From Xylaria sp. FL1777 (taxonomy: Eukaryota; Ascomycota; Sordariomycetes; Xylariales; Xylariaceae), in assembly GCA_022578965.1 (NCBI GenBank), contig MU400828.1, positions 1 to 34,638 on the forward strand: a stretch of DNA of 34,638 bases. Reading direction: 5' to 3'. A program made the translations under genes and the position numbers. Within the stretch, counting starts at the first letter, position 1. Each line of letters starts with the position of its first letter. Below, piece by piece: positions 21,860-32,650 of this stretch. Below the pieces are notes generated by a model that saw only the letters and a list, made by a program, of their open reading frames with translations, was not told the DNA's origin and searched no databases.

Positions 21860-24800
21860 ATAATATAACTAAAGTTAACACGCTGTTTTTTTATATTGCT
21901 AAAACATATATAATTATAGCTTTATTATTAAGTATATATATACTTTTAATAAGCAATTTTTTATAGCAATTTATTAGCATTTACTTTTATAGTAATAAAA
22001 CATAAACTTAAATAATTAATACTTTTGCTTAATTTAAAATATATATTAGCTATAAGTTTATTTTAAAACAGCTAAATAAAATAGCTAAACAAAGTTATAT
22101 ATGTAATAGCTAATTAGCTAATATTTTAGTACTTAAATTAATAAATATATAGCTTAACTTAAAGCATATTACTTATAACCTAAGTATTATGTTTATATAT
22201 AATAATTTTAACTTTAAAAATAATGTTTAAAATCTTAGCATAAGTTATAAAAATATTATGCAAAATTTAATTAATTGTTTTATAGTTATTAGTTTAAACA
22301 TGCTTAATTTATTTATGCAGTTATAATAGCATATTATTACTTCTTTTAAAAAAAAATAGCTTTTTTTTTATTTAACGCTAATTTTAGCTTATATAAATAA
22401 AACAACTAATTATTTATTAGTTTATGCTATTTGTTTTTTATTTAAATTATTATATTTAAAAAAGTTTGCTTTATTTTTAAATATTGCATAACCGTAAAAT
22501 AATGTTAGCTATATTTTACAAACCTTTGCTATTTATAAAAACAAAAAAAAAATATTCAAAGTATATTAAATTTACAATACTTTATTTTGTACTATTTTAA
22601 ATTATTAAAACTATAATAAATAACTTGCAATAATATATAAAAATTAAAAAACTACATTTTTTATTTAAGCTATAGCAGCTGCTTAAATAAAAGCAAGCAA
22701 TATATATAACTATAAACAATAAATGCTTTTTATATTAGCTTTTTTTTATATTACGCTAAATTTTATTTAATTAATTTTTTAGACTTTTTAAGATTTTTTT
22801 ATAAAACATAACGTATAATTCTTTAGCTATAAGCAGCATATTAAAGAAAATAAAGTTTAGTACTATTAAGCTTTATTATTACTACGTAATAAGTTTTATG
22901 CTTATATTTTAGCGTTTTTAATTTATAATTTAGTTAAATTTAGTATATTATTTTTTAATAAAGTTTAATTAAACTATATTTAAATAGCATTAAAAAGCAT
23001 AGATTTTATATTATTTAAGAAAAAATTGCAGCTTTATAGTTTTAATAGTTAAAATATACAAATTAAACAAAAAAATATACTTAAAATAAAAGCAAATTAA
23101 TTAATATTAAGTTTTAAAGCTATTATTAATACATAAATATTATAAAATATTTATTTATAATAATTATAGCAGTTTAGCTTAGCAACTATAAAATATTACA
23201 TTAAATTACTTTTTATTTTTTTATTTTTTTTTATAGAAAAAAATCTAATAACTATAAACTAAAAATGTTATATTTTGTTTAGTTATTTTATTTTAATGTT
23301 ATAAAACCAGAACTTATAACAAAAATATTACAATTAAGCTTTATTTAGTATACTACAATTAAAAGCAAATAAAAAGCTATTAATTTAGCTTTAAAGCATA
23401 TTAATAATGCTTTTGCAATTAATATAAAAAATAACAAAAACTTTACGCAGAATATTTTTGTTATATTTAATTAATTAGCTATTATAAGCTTTTATACTAC
23501 TTTAATTCGTAGTAGTATAAAACAGTTTTTTTAAACATATTAAAATAAATAGCATACTTTTTTTTTTATTAACTAAAATATTATTAAATATGCTTGCAAA
23601 ATATATATTAATAACAATACTAAAAAACGCATTAATAGCTATACTACGTTATATAATCCTTTTAATGCACTAAATCTATTAATAAAAAAAAAGCAACAAC
23701 TTATTAATACTAAAATTAATAAGTTTAATACTAAAGTTATTTAACTAACTAAAGTTTTAATATAGCAAAACATATTAAGTTTAGCTAATAAAAATAAGCT
23801 ATTTATTAAAAGTAATAAAAAATCGCAGTTATATACCTTTAATTATAAAAAAGCAAAAAAAAAAAAAAAGAAACTAAAAAACTATAGCTAAATATAAATT
23901 AGCACAAAGTATTATATATATTTTATTTTTTTTGCTTTTTTTTTAGTTTTTTAGAACTATTATTTGCTAGCAATTCTTTATTATGCTTTAGTAGTTTAAA
24001 TTATATTAGTAAATCTATAGCTAGCAATATATTTATATATATAAAAAAAGCATTTAAAAGTAATATAACTATAGTTAGTTTTACTAAAAATAATAAAATA
24101 AAAGTTATAGCTACTATTAAACGTAAAGCTAACTAGCTTAACTATATATTAAGCGTTTAATAAATATTTAATTGCTGCTTTGTTTATATTTTTAATATTA
24201 ATTTTAAGGTTAAATAAAATGTGTTTTTAATAGCATTTTTAATTTATGCTTTATTTATAAAATGTTTAGTATGCTTATTAAAAATATATTAATATATTAT
24301 AAAAAGCTTAGCATATAAAACATAGCTATATTTTTTTTATTTATTTTATTTAAATATTTTTATAGCATTATAAATTAAAAAAAATATAGTATTTATATTA
24401 ACTACTTTATTAAATATAGCAATAATATATTATTAAACCTTTTTTAGCATAAAATATTTTGCTATGCTATTAATAGTACAATTTAAGTATTAATATAAGT
24501 TTGTAAAGTGTTTTGCGCAAAATTTCTAAAGCTTTTGCTATAAAAACCAAAAGATAATTCTTTTTTAAAGCGTAAACTGCTAGCATATTTTTAGTAGTAA
24601 TTTTAGTAGTTAGCTAAAGTTATAATAATATAAATTATAGCATACTTTTTATTATATATTTTTTTGCTTTTTAATATTTTTATTATTTAGCTGCTATAAA
24701 AACTATAAAATATACTTTTTAAAGCATTTTATATTTATAAACTTATATATGCTTAGCTAAACAGCTTATAGCTTATTTTTAAACTTTAGTTTAGCTTTAG

Positions 24801-26640
24801 TTTATTTAGTAAGCTTAACTAGCTTAAACTATTTTAATTTAAAGTTAACTATTAAACTATTTTTATTTTTAAGCTTATTAATTATAATTAATTAGTAATT
24901 TAATAATATAAACTATATATAACTAAACATTAAGCTTTTTAATGCGTTATTATTTATGTTTGTTATAAAATATAAATTATTTTAATTGTTTTTTAGTAGC
25001 TTTTTTTTATGCTTTAGTTTAAAAAGCTTAACTTTTTGCGCTTTTAATAAATCAAAATACTAATAAAAAGCAAAAAAAAATGCTGTTTTTTATGTTATAC
25101 TATTTTAAACAATGTAGCTAAACTTTTATAACAGGTTTAAAAAGTTTTTAAAAGCAATAAAGCTAAACTAAATAATATACATTACGTTATAAATATTTAT
25201 TTTTATTTTAAAAGCTATAATAGTAAGCATAATTTAACAAAAAAAGTCCAGCTTTATAAACTTATTATATAACTGCTATTAGTTATTAAAACATATATTT
25301 ACATTATATTTTTAAACAAAGCGCTTTACTTTAATTAAAATAAATTTTAATTTTTAAAGCTATATTATTAAGAAATAATACGTAGTAATAAGCTTTTTTT
25401 TGCTATTTATAAAAACAATAGTTTTAAGAATTAAGTATACTATACTGCACTATGTTTTGCTAATTAAAAAACTTAATTACTAGTAATTTTTTATAATAAT
25501 ATTTTTTTTATAAAATAAATAATAAAAAATATATTAAGCTAATTAACTAAAGCATAAACAAATTATAGTTTTTTTAAACAAATACTTTGTTATTAAAATT
25601 TAGCTTTAAATAATATAAACTTTTAAGCGTTTAAGCTTAGTATAGCAGTATAACTAAACTATAATATATTTTATAAAACTAACGCTTTTATATAATATAT
25701 ATTAAAGTATATAATTTAGAAATCTTTTTATTAATAAACTATATAAAGCTTATTAATAGCTATAAATACAATTTTTTAATTAAACAAAAAGTTATAAAGC
25801 AAATTAATAAAGTATTTTTAAGTAGCTTATTTAAGCCTAAAAATAACATATATAAAGCGTTTTAAAGGTAACTTAGCTTATATAACATTATTTTATTAAA
25901 CAATAAAAACATACTTTTATAACTACTTATATAATATTAATTAACTTTTGTTATATTATTTATTATTAATAATAAATAAGTATTAAAAATTTAAGCAATT
26001 AAATTAAACTAATTATGTTTTAATTATTTTAATAAGCATAATTACAAAGTTATTATACTTTATATAATAACTAAAATAGTTTATAATATAATGCTTTTTT
26101 TATAACTAGTTTAAACTACTAATATAATATTACTATAACAAAATATTATATACTAAATTAACTTAACTTGTTTAGCTTTAAGCTTAAGCTTATATAATTT
26201 ATTAAATTAATAACAATTTAAAATAGTACTAACAATAGTTTATATAAAGTTATATTTTAATATATATTATTAATTATATTTTAATTGCAGCAAAATATAC
26301 TACATAAAATACTAAATATAATTGTTAAATAAATGCTTTAATATTGTATTATTAGCTAGTTTATTTAGTTTGCTAAGTTTTTTAATAAATTTTAAAAGTT
26401 CTAAAACTATTAGTTTTTTTAAAAAGCAACTATTAATTAAATTAAAGCTAAAATTGTTAAAAGTTTGCAGTTTTATAATAAAATAAAAAAATAATACTAG
26501 TTAATAAATTAACAAATAAAGCTTAACTTTTAACTATTTAAGCTTAAAACATTATAACATAATAAAATATCTTAATTATAAAGTTAGCACTAAATATAAG
26601 CATTACTATAAAAAGCCTTAAGCAATATTATAATTGTTTT
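21860..26640 (-). other. Interior of T copy B, no gene identified
   Basis: This must hold most of the T coding region but is saturated with stops on both strands. It includes the empty sites of copia (21860-21864), mariner (22428-22429) and L (23804-23817). Local landmarks are a 17-A run near 23850 and an inverted ACTACTTTAATTCGTAGTAGT around 23500. No domain could be read. Confidence 0.5.
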
Positions 26641-26865
26641 TTTTAAGTTTTATTAGCAAATAATCTATAGGTATAAGTAGTATACATACGTATGTAAAGT
26701 AAACCCTAGCTTAAAAATCAACAAAAGTACTTCAAACTAAAATATATAAAACGCAAGCTTTAAACTTACAAATATATTTGTATAGGCCCCTAAAAGGAGT
26801 AAATTGTAGCTTGCAGCAAGCGTAGCCCGCTGTTCTATGTTTCTAGTTTAAGGCACCTAAGATAA
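26641..26865 (-). other. Weakly mutated 5' end of element T
   Basis: The last 225 bp of T-B retain many G+C words (TAGGCCCCTAAAAGGAG, GCAAGCGTAGCCCGC, AGGCACCTAAGATAA). It includes palindromes TACATACGTATGTA (26683-26696) and GCTTGCAGCAAGC (about 26809-26821). No open frame of note; it is likely the untranslated, transposase-binding subterminal region. The equivalent end of T-A lies outside the window. Confidence 0.6.
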
Positions 26866-26873
26866 ATATAATC
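26866..26873. repeat. Right 8-bp target duplication of T copy B (ATATAATC)
   Basis: Partner of 20864-20871. Confidence 0.75.
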
Positions 26874-28089
26874 GAAAAATAAGCTTACATAAAAAATCCT
26901 TGCATAACTATTTTTTAAACTTGTTTTAAAATATTTTAAAAAAACAATTATATAAATCATATAATTATTATATAGCTTAGCTAAATTAAAGCTATATTAG
27001 TTTAAAACTTATTACTAATATTATTATAAAAAACTTAATAAAATAGTTTTTACGTATAACTTATATTTATTGTTTATATTAAAACTTTTATACAAATTTA
27101 GCATTATAAGTTTGCAAATAAATAATACGTTTAGCTTTGCTACACTTAAATCTTTAGCAAAAAAAAAACATAAGTTATATAAAGCAAAGTTTTATATAAA
27201 GCTAAAAAAAACTTTATAACAAGATTACTTTATTAAATTTAATAGTAATTAAGTTATTTTTTTGTATAAAAAGAATATAACGCTTACGTAAAAAAGCTAA
27301 GTAAACTAACTAGCTTTAATTAATTTTTGTACAAAAAATGCTGCATAGCAATATGTTTTTTAACGCGTATGTAGCGCTTATATAAGCAACATTTACTAAC
27401 TAAAAGCTATATATAACTTTGCAGCTGCTGCTTAAATAACTAACTTAGCACTAACAAATATTAAAAATTTAAACTATAAAGTTAAATAGCAAATAAATAA
27501 TCATAACTGCGGATTAACATTTATACTTTTAAATTTAAGCTATATAAAACTGTTTATTTTTATGAACAGTTTATTTGCAAATAATACTAATATAACTTTA
27601 TAACTTAGATTTATTATTATACTTGTAATAAAGCATTATACAGAAAAAAACCTAGCTTTTAAAATTAAAGGAAATATTATATATTGGAATTTTAGCAAAT
27701 GTAAGCAAGTAATATAAAGTATGCTAGCTAATAAATTATATAGCATAATAAATAGCTTTAATAGTGCTATAGCTTTTTATATAATGCTTTAAAAAATTAT
27801 AGCTATGCTAAAAATACTTTTAATTTTTGCTATATTATATTTAAACTTAAAATTATTATATAACTATTTAGTAAAGCTAAAAACTATTTAAAAAAAACGC
27901 TTTATAATTAATATTATATTATTTAGAAAGTTATATAAAAAGAGAAAAATCTCCGAAGTATAATAAATTAATAGTAAAAACAATCTAGCTAACGCGTTTA
28001 CAAAAAAAACATTAAACTAAGCGCTAAAAACCCTAGTATTTATAAATTAGCTAACTATACAAATAAAAGCATTCGTAAAAAAAAAGTAA
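26874..28089 (+). pseudogene. Copia pol remnant, reverse transcriptase and RNase H
   Basis: One frame runs from the T-B junction to TAA 28087-28089. RT shows a decayed LYGVPEAGNHWF-like block near 26976-27010, then LQINNT at 27112-27129, where the fungal copia family has LQTDDT (both Asp to Asn). RNase H shows M-N-S-L-F-A-N-N at 27562-27585 (family T-D-A-S-F-A-N-N, catalytic Asp to Asn) and IIYWNFSKCKQVI (family IIHW.S.KCKRVT). It continues with YNYLVKLKTI.KKRF, then LANAFTK near the C-terminus (family PADA.TK). Stops fall where the family has Gln, Arg or similar. The part upstream of the T-B insertion is at 18601-20863. Confidence 0.88.
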
Positions 28090-29413
28090 AAACAACTTTT
28101 ATATAAACAAATAAAAAAAAAAAAGAAAGTTAAAAAAATACTCTTATATAAAGATTATTATAATAATTATACAATAAATAAAAAAGCAACAAACAAATAT
28201 ATTTAACTTCGAAAAAAACACTAAAAACTATAAAATATTGCAAATTTTATATTTTTTTCTATATAACTATTTTTTAAGCTATATATAAATGCTTAACATT
28301 TCTTTTTACTTTTTTTACTAAACTACTATATAATACTTAACTTTTTTTTATTTAATTAAATATAATAATTGCAATAAGCACTATATAATCGCTAAATATA
28401 CGCAGCACACGCATTACTTTAAAATTTTATTACTTATTAGCAACCCTGAAATAAAAAGCGTTTATAGTTTATATAAGTATTCTAGCTACATAAAGTAACT
28501 ATAATGCTACATAACTAAATAAATACTACATAAAAGTAGCCTTTATAACGAATTATTTAAGCTATAATAAAAATAATTAAAGCATTATGCAGAATTTAAA
28601 CTTTAATATTAATTAAAGGCATTAATGCAACTTAAAACTTATTACTTTTTATATAATAAACAATTATTAGCAAACTACTTAAACAATAAGCCGTACAAAA
28701 AAAAATAAATATATATATTTATATATAATAACTAAAGAAACAATTAATTGCTAAAATTATTAATTAGTAGTTATATAACGTTATAACTACTATTTTAGCT
28801 TATAATGTAAAGCTAGTAACTATTAATGTTATACTATAATAAAGTAGCTATTATATAAGTATATATATATATATATATAAGTATATATATAAGAATAACT
28901 AAGTGTAAAGCTGTTATAAGTATATATATATGCGTATAAAATAGCTAATAGCAAAATAAGCAACCGTATAAAGTAAAAAGTCTAAAAATATAAAGGCAAC
29001 AAAAAGTACTATAAAATTCGGGCTTTTTTTATAAACAAAGCCTAGCTTTTATACTTTAATATATTACTAAACTTGCTGCTATACAAAAAAAGAACTTTTA
29101 ATTAACTTTAGTATAAATTGCTTACTGCTAATATTTTACTTTATATTATTAGCTAACGTTAATTAATTATATAATAATAAAAACAAAAAACCTTAATTAT
29201 ACTAGTAGTAGCTAAACTGCATAAAAGTTTAAGTGCTTTACTTAAAAAGTAATTATTTTTAAACTTAAGCTTTATATAACTATAAAGTTTAAAAAAAGCA
29301 AATATATAAGCAGCCTTTTTTTTGCAAGAACTAAAGTACTAAATGTTTAACTTTTTATAAAACTATTCTTTTTTATTTCTTTTAGATAGCATTATACAAA
29401 AAAAATTACAACT
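28090..29413 (+). other. 3' interior of the copia element, unassigned
   Basis: Between the pol stop and the 3' LTR lie about 1.3 kb with no readable domain, rather long for a copia 3' region. It has scattered less-mutated words (28420-28450 CAACCCTGAA, 29015-29045 TTCGGGC…AAGCCTAGC), a CTACATAA-type short repeat (28486-28530) and a TA microsatellite. It could contain an additional degraded insertion. Confidence 0.4.
28858..28892. repeat. (TA)n microsatellite with GTATATATATA variants
   Basis: Alternating TA run, echoed by TATATATATG at 28921-28933. It lies inside the copia 3' interior. Confidence 0.8.
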
Positions 29414-29430
29414 AAAAAAAAAGTAGCTAG
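29414..29430 (+). promoter_or_regulatory. Polypurine tract of the copia element
   Basis: An A-rich purine run ending AAAGTAGCTAG abuts the TGTTAAAATA start of the 3' LTR. A near copy of this junction occurs at 30764-30790. Confidence 0.6.
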
Positions 29431-29716
29431 TGTTAAAATAACTAGTTATTAGTTGCAACTTTTATATATAGTACATATAATAAGTTTTGCATAAAAACCA
29501 CTTTATGCAAAAACTATTGCATGAACTAAAGTAATTTTAGTGTTAGCTTAGCTTATATGCTAGCAAAGTTTTTATATATAAAAAAGAACCTTTATTTTGT
29601 ACGAACCTTTTTTTTTTTAAACGTATAAAACATAAACAGCTTATAATACAAAGATTATTATACTTTGTTTTAGCACATATATATTAAACGTACAATTATA
29701 TAAAGCTTATTTAATA
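29431..29716 (+). repeat. 3' LTR of the copia-type element (286 bp)
   Basis: TGTTAAAATAACTAG…TTTAATA, direct copy of 16340-16626. The hairpin here reads AGTTTTGCATAAA…TTTATGCAAAA. Confidence 0.92.
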
Positions 29717-29721
29717 GTTAT
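29717..29721. repeat. Right 5-bp target duplication of the copia element (GTTAT)
   Basis: Identical to 16335-16339. T-A sequence resumes after it. Confidence 0.9.
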
Positions 29722-30709
29722 AAAATTTATGCTTAATTTGCTAATTTATAAAAATACCTAAAAAAAAAGCAGCAAAATATAAAAAAGCATTTTAAATTTA
29801 AAACTAAAAAAAATAAAATAACTTTTTAATTTATTACATATTATAAACATTTTTAACTTAAGAAAGCTGTTTATTAAAAGCTTTAAATGTTTTAAAATTA
29901 AATTTAATAAAAGCTAATTATTTAAATAAGGTAAAAAGCTTGTTTTAAAATACAAAAATATTAGCAATATTATAATTTGCATTGTTTTTTTTAAATTTTA
30001 TTTAAATATTAACTTTTTAAAAACGCTATTAAACTTTAAAGTTTTTTAATATATTAATTATTTTGCATATTTATAGCTTTAATTAATTATTAATTAAAGT
30101 TTATAATAAAAGCTATTTTTTTAAAAACTAACAAAAATTATAGCTTTAATTATAATTGTAATACTAATACTTTTATATATTTGTTATAATTTATTACTAG
30201 CATATAAAATTAAATTTTTTGTTTAAATTATTATTTTTATAATTAAAATTATTTTTAAAGTTAAAAATAATAAAAGTAATATTAAAAAAGTTAATTAATT
30301 TAAATATAAAAAATAGCATAAATGTTAATATAATAAACTATATAAGCAAATAAAATAATTGCAAAAAAAACAATAGTAAAAAAAACAATATTTTAGTTAA
30401 AAAATCTATAGTATATAATATAACAAAAACTAAGCGTTAAAAAAATACAAAAAAAATATAACTATATATAAAATATAATAATTAATTAATTAAGTATAAC
30501 TTTAAATAGATTTAAAGTTATTATATAAATAAATTATAGTTTATTGTTTTTTAAATAAAAATATAAACAAAACAATTAATATAGTTACTTTAAACCAAAA
30601 TTCTAAGTTTATATTAAAAAAAGTAAAAAAAGTTATAATTAGTAAAAAAGTAATATAGCTAAAAAGGTATAAACACAAGGACTATTCTAATTTAAAGCAC
30701 TTAAAATAA
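29722..30709 (+). repeat. T copy A, segment 4 including its 3' terminus
   Basis: Counterpart of 20872-21859 (sum 51581). It contains the T C-terminal frame (next entry) and ends with the decayed terminal repeat TTTAAAGCACTTAAAATAA. The 8-bp duplication partner (expected GTCTTAAT at 30710-30717) is outside the window on the left. Confidence 0.85.
30255..30440 (+). pseudogene. T-element C-terminal frame, copy A
   Basis: This aligns codon for codon with the minus-strand frame 21326-21141, including the terminal K-R-stop. One internal codon is TAA here where T-B has CAA, a direct view of a RIP-made stop. Function unknown. Confidence 0.5.
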
Positions 30710-30860
30710 GTCTTAATACAGCTAAAAATAGCTTTTTTATATAATTAATTTAGCTAGTTTATAAAAGAAAAAATAGTTAGTGTTAAAATATTATTTCCGG
30801 GTTATTTCTAGGTTAATTGTACGTAGCTTATATTAGCTGTAGTGGTTACAATAGTTAATA

Positions 30861-30960
30861 TAGCTATGGGTAGCTATAGGTAGCTAGGTGTAGCTAGGTG
30901 TAGCTATGGGTGGCTAAAGGTGGCTAATGTGACTAAGGCTAGCCCATGGGCTAGCTAAGG
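30861..30960 (+). repeat. 10-bp minisatellite in the LTR, with adjoining palindrome
   Basis: Seven consecutive 10-bp units, TAGCTATGGG and variants (TAGCTAGGTG, TGGCTAAAGG), occupy 30861-30930, then degenerate into GCTAGCCCATGGGCTAGC (30938-30955), a perfect 18-bp palindrome. The top strand is strongly G-biased. It sits in the LTR part upstream of the TATA-like box, so it may hold repeated regulatory sites. Confidence 0.8.
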
Positions 30961-31071
30961 GGTTAGCCGAAGGTATACCTTTTAGCTTTTACTCAGCTAT
31001 TTTCTTTGTTTTTTTCTTTTCTTCGGTAGTTTAATATAGTATAATAAATTATATACTGCGGCTTACTTTGC

Positions 31072-31079
31072 TATATAAA
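31072..31079 (+). promoter_or_regulatory. TATA-like box in the LTR
   Basis: CTATATAAACC at 31071-31081 lies about 290 bp into the LTR, where an LTR promoter is expected, followed by ACCTTTGGTTTATACAAACC. Suggestive only. Confidence 0.4.
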
Positions 31080-31280
31080 CCTTTGGTTTATACAAACCTT
31101 ATACGTATAATATAGCTTACTAATATAAAGGGTTATTATTATTACTAAAATCTTTATGTCCTTGTTTTTAACTTAAGTTATAGGATTGTTTTTTAAAGTT
31201 TAAAGAGTTTTTCTGTTTTTCTAAAAATGTTGTTTCTTAGTTCTTTTGTTTATTTAAGTATAAAATGGAAATAATACGAA

Positions 31281-31959
31281 CTGTTTTTGATTTTAAGGCA
31301 ACTTGTTTGCTTTTATTTTTTTGCTGCATAATTTGCTGCTTTAGCTTTTTAATTTTAGCTAAAAGCTATACAATTTATGTTTACAATAGTTAAGTATTAA
31401 TATTTAAACTACTAAGTAATTATTGTTTGCTTAAGCTTAGTTTTAAAAATAATTTGTATTAAATTTGTTTTTAGTTTATTATTAAAGTTTGTTTTTAAAA
31501 AAAAGCTATTAAAAATAGCATTAGCTTATATAATAAGTTAATATTTAGCTATTTTATAATATAATAAAATATTATAAATAACTTTATTTTAAAAAGCTTT
31601 AAAATTATTATAAAAGGTATAAAGCATTAAAAGTTAAATATAATAGTTAATATATCTTTAGTTTTATAATAAGCATTTAATAAAACTAAAGCTTAAAAAA
31701 AAAAAAAAAACTCTTATGTAATAAATATAAAAAAGATATTTTATATATATATATAACATATAATATATACTAAAGGACTTAAGTAACTTAATTATAATAA
31801 CTATATAATTGTTATAATAGCTTATTTATTAGTTATTATATTAATGCTAAAAGGTTTATAATATATTAAACTAGTGTATTTAAGTAGTTTATATATATAT
31901 AATAGCTTCCGAGTAGCTTTAATAGCCACGCTAGCTATTTATAATAAACTTTTTATAAA
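31281..31959 (+). other. Unassigned AT-rich stretch before the chromovirus integrase
   Basis: It starts moderately mutated (TTTGATTTTAAGGCAACTTG) and becomes AT-saturated. A frame readable around 31500-31620 is not identifiable. A small G+C island at 31905-31945 (AGCTTCCGAGTAGC, AGCCACGCTAGC) is the only other feature. No reverse transcriptase or zinc finger is seen where a gypsy element should have them. Confidence 0.4.
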
Positions 31960-32650
31960 AAAAAACTAATTAATGTTATTTTTATTATTATAAACAAATT
32001 TACTAAGCTTATATACTTATTTTTAGTTAATATTATTATAACTTTAATTAAGCTAGCAGTTTTATTTTATTATAAAATTAAATGCATTTATAATAGCTTA
32101 AAAAGCATTATTTTTAATAAAAGCTTTATTTTTACTAGCTAATTTTAGTTTAATTTATATTATTACTTAAAAGTTAAACAAAAGCTTTTAATAATATTTT
32201 ATTTTAAAAGTAATAAACAAATAAAATAAATAAACTAAGTAATTAAAAGCTATTTTAAGTGTTTTATAAATAATAAACAAATTAACTAGCTTTAACTTTT
32301 ATTTTAAGCTTTTTTTGCTATAAATTTTGCTATTAATTTTATAATTAAACAATTACTTTTTAAAGCTTTATATAGTTATATATTAAAATTTTGTTTGTTT
32401 ATTAAAAACAACTTTATATTAAAAAAAATCCTAGCTATATAAAAATGTGTTAATAAATTATAAATTATTAAAAACAAAATAATAAAGCAATAATAAATTA
32501 AAACTAATAAATATATAAAACATTATAACAATAAATATAAACTTATAACTTTTAAAACTAAAAACTTAGTAATACTATTAATAAAAAATATTAAGTTTAA
32601 AAATAAAAAGTTAACGCTTAAATTTATTAAACCTTTTTAAATTCTTTTTA
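31960..32650 (+). pseudogene. Ty3/gypsy integrase core remnant (second gypsy element)
   Basis: The + strand reads IINKFTKLIYLFLVN from 31987 (family VVDRFTKLAYFLPV), then IIFNKS at 32107-32124 (family IVSDRG, catalytic Asp to Asn at 32116). At 32209-32280 it reads SNKQIK.IN.VIKSYFKCFIN (family SDGQTERINQ…), with the catalytic Glu now Lys at 32224. Further on, KYKLITFKTKNLVILL…K is the conserved patch after the catalytic core. One frame holds throughout. The residues differ from the integrase at 12228-12960, so this is a different gypsy family. Confidence 0.85.

Larger units (their letters stand above)
20872..26865 (-). mobile_element. Element T copy B: complete 5,994-bp inverted-repeat transposon
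   Basis: The ends are TTATCTCAGGTGCTTTAAAC at 20872 and, inverted, TTATCTTAGGTGCCTTAAAC at 26865; an 8-bp duplication flanks them. It matches T copy A across all A segments in reverse orientation and lacks the L, mariner and copia insertions. The 8-bp duplication would suit hAT, P or the large KDZ (Zisupton/Dileera-type) transposons. The termini are not the usual hAT CAG/TAG ends and no DDE motif is recognised. The ~6-kb size is large for hAT. Coding direction appears to be the minus strand, as the conserved frame ending at 21141 shows. It interrupts the copia pol gene. Confidence 0.85.
16340..29716 (+). mobile_element. Ty1/copia-type LTR retrotransposon, interrupted by T copy B
   Basis: Direct LTRs at 16340-16626 and 29431-29716 start TGTTAA and end TTAATA (originally TTAACA), and a perfect 5-bp duplication flanks them. 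The 13.4-kb span shrinks to about 7.4 kb once the 6-kb T-B insertion is removed, a normal size. Domain order on the + strand is integrase (C-terminal part readable at 19937-20010), then RT (NN of the former DD box at 27121-27126), then RNase H (27540-28060). That is the copia order. A purine tract precedes the 3' LTR. Both LTRs and pol are RIP-mutated, so the element is dead. Confidence 0.92.
1..30709 (+). mobile_element. Element T copy A: 6-kb-class inverted-repeat transposon, 5' end outside window, split by three insertions
   Basis: The pieces 1-1939, 4763-6138, 15771-16339 and 29722-30709 align end to end with the reverse complement of the complete copy T-B (20872-26865): base 18 pairs with 25724, 4762 with 23804, 15769 with 22429 and 30440 with 21141. 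The right end (…GCACTTAAAATAA at 30697-30709) is a transition-decayed form of the T-B terminus. About 1.1 kb of the left end lies outside the window. No transposase family is recognised. A C-terminal reading frame on the + strand ends at 30440, at the same stop as in T-B. The gaps are exactly the L, mariner and copia insertions. All pieces are heavily RIP-mutated, and outside the insertions I see only decayed T sequence. Confidence 0.85.
30710..31280 (+). mobile_element. 3' end of a related copia-type element: purine tract and LTR (right end approximate)
   Basis: AAAAGAAAAAATAGTTAG then TGTTAAAATA at 30781 mirrors the purine-tract/LTR junction of the copia element at 29414-29440. Further in, GTATAATATAGCTTACTAATATAAAG (from 31105) resembles the matching LTR part at 29620-29650. 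So 30781 onward is probably a 3' LTR, and T-A probably inserted into the body of this element just upstream. The LTR is much less mutated and G+C-richer than everything around it. Its right end cannot be fixed, since no second copy is in the window. Confidence 0.6.

Noticed and set aside
23490..23525. Inverted repeat ACTACTTTAATTCGTAGTAGT as a separate small transposon
   Set aside because: It lies within T-B with no flanking duplication and no second copy elsewhere in the window.
26941..26975. Apparent copia YVDD box reading Y-I-N-H
   Set aside because: The true RT box lies at 27112-27129 (LQINNT), in frame with RNase H. The earlier match needs a non-transition change.
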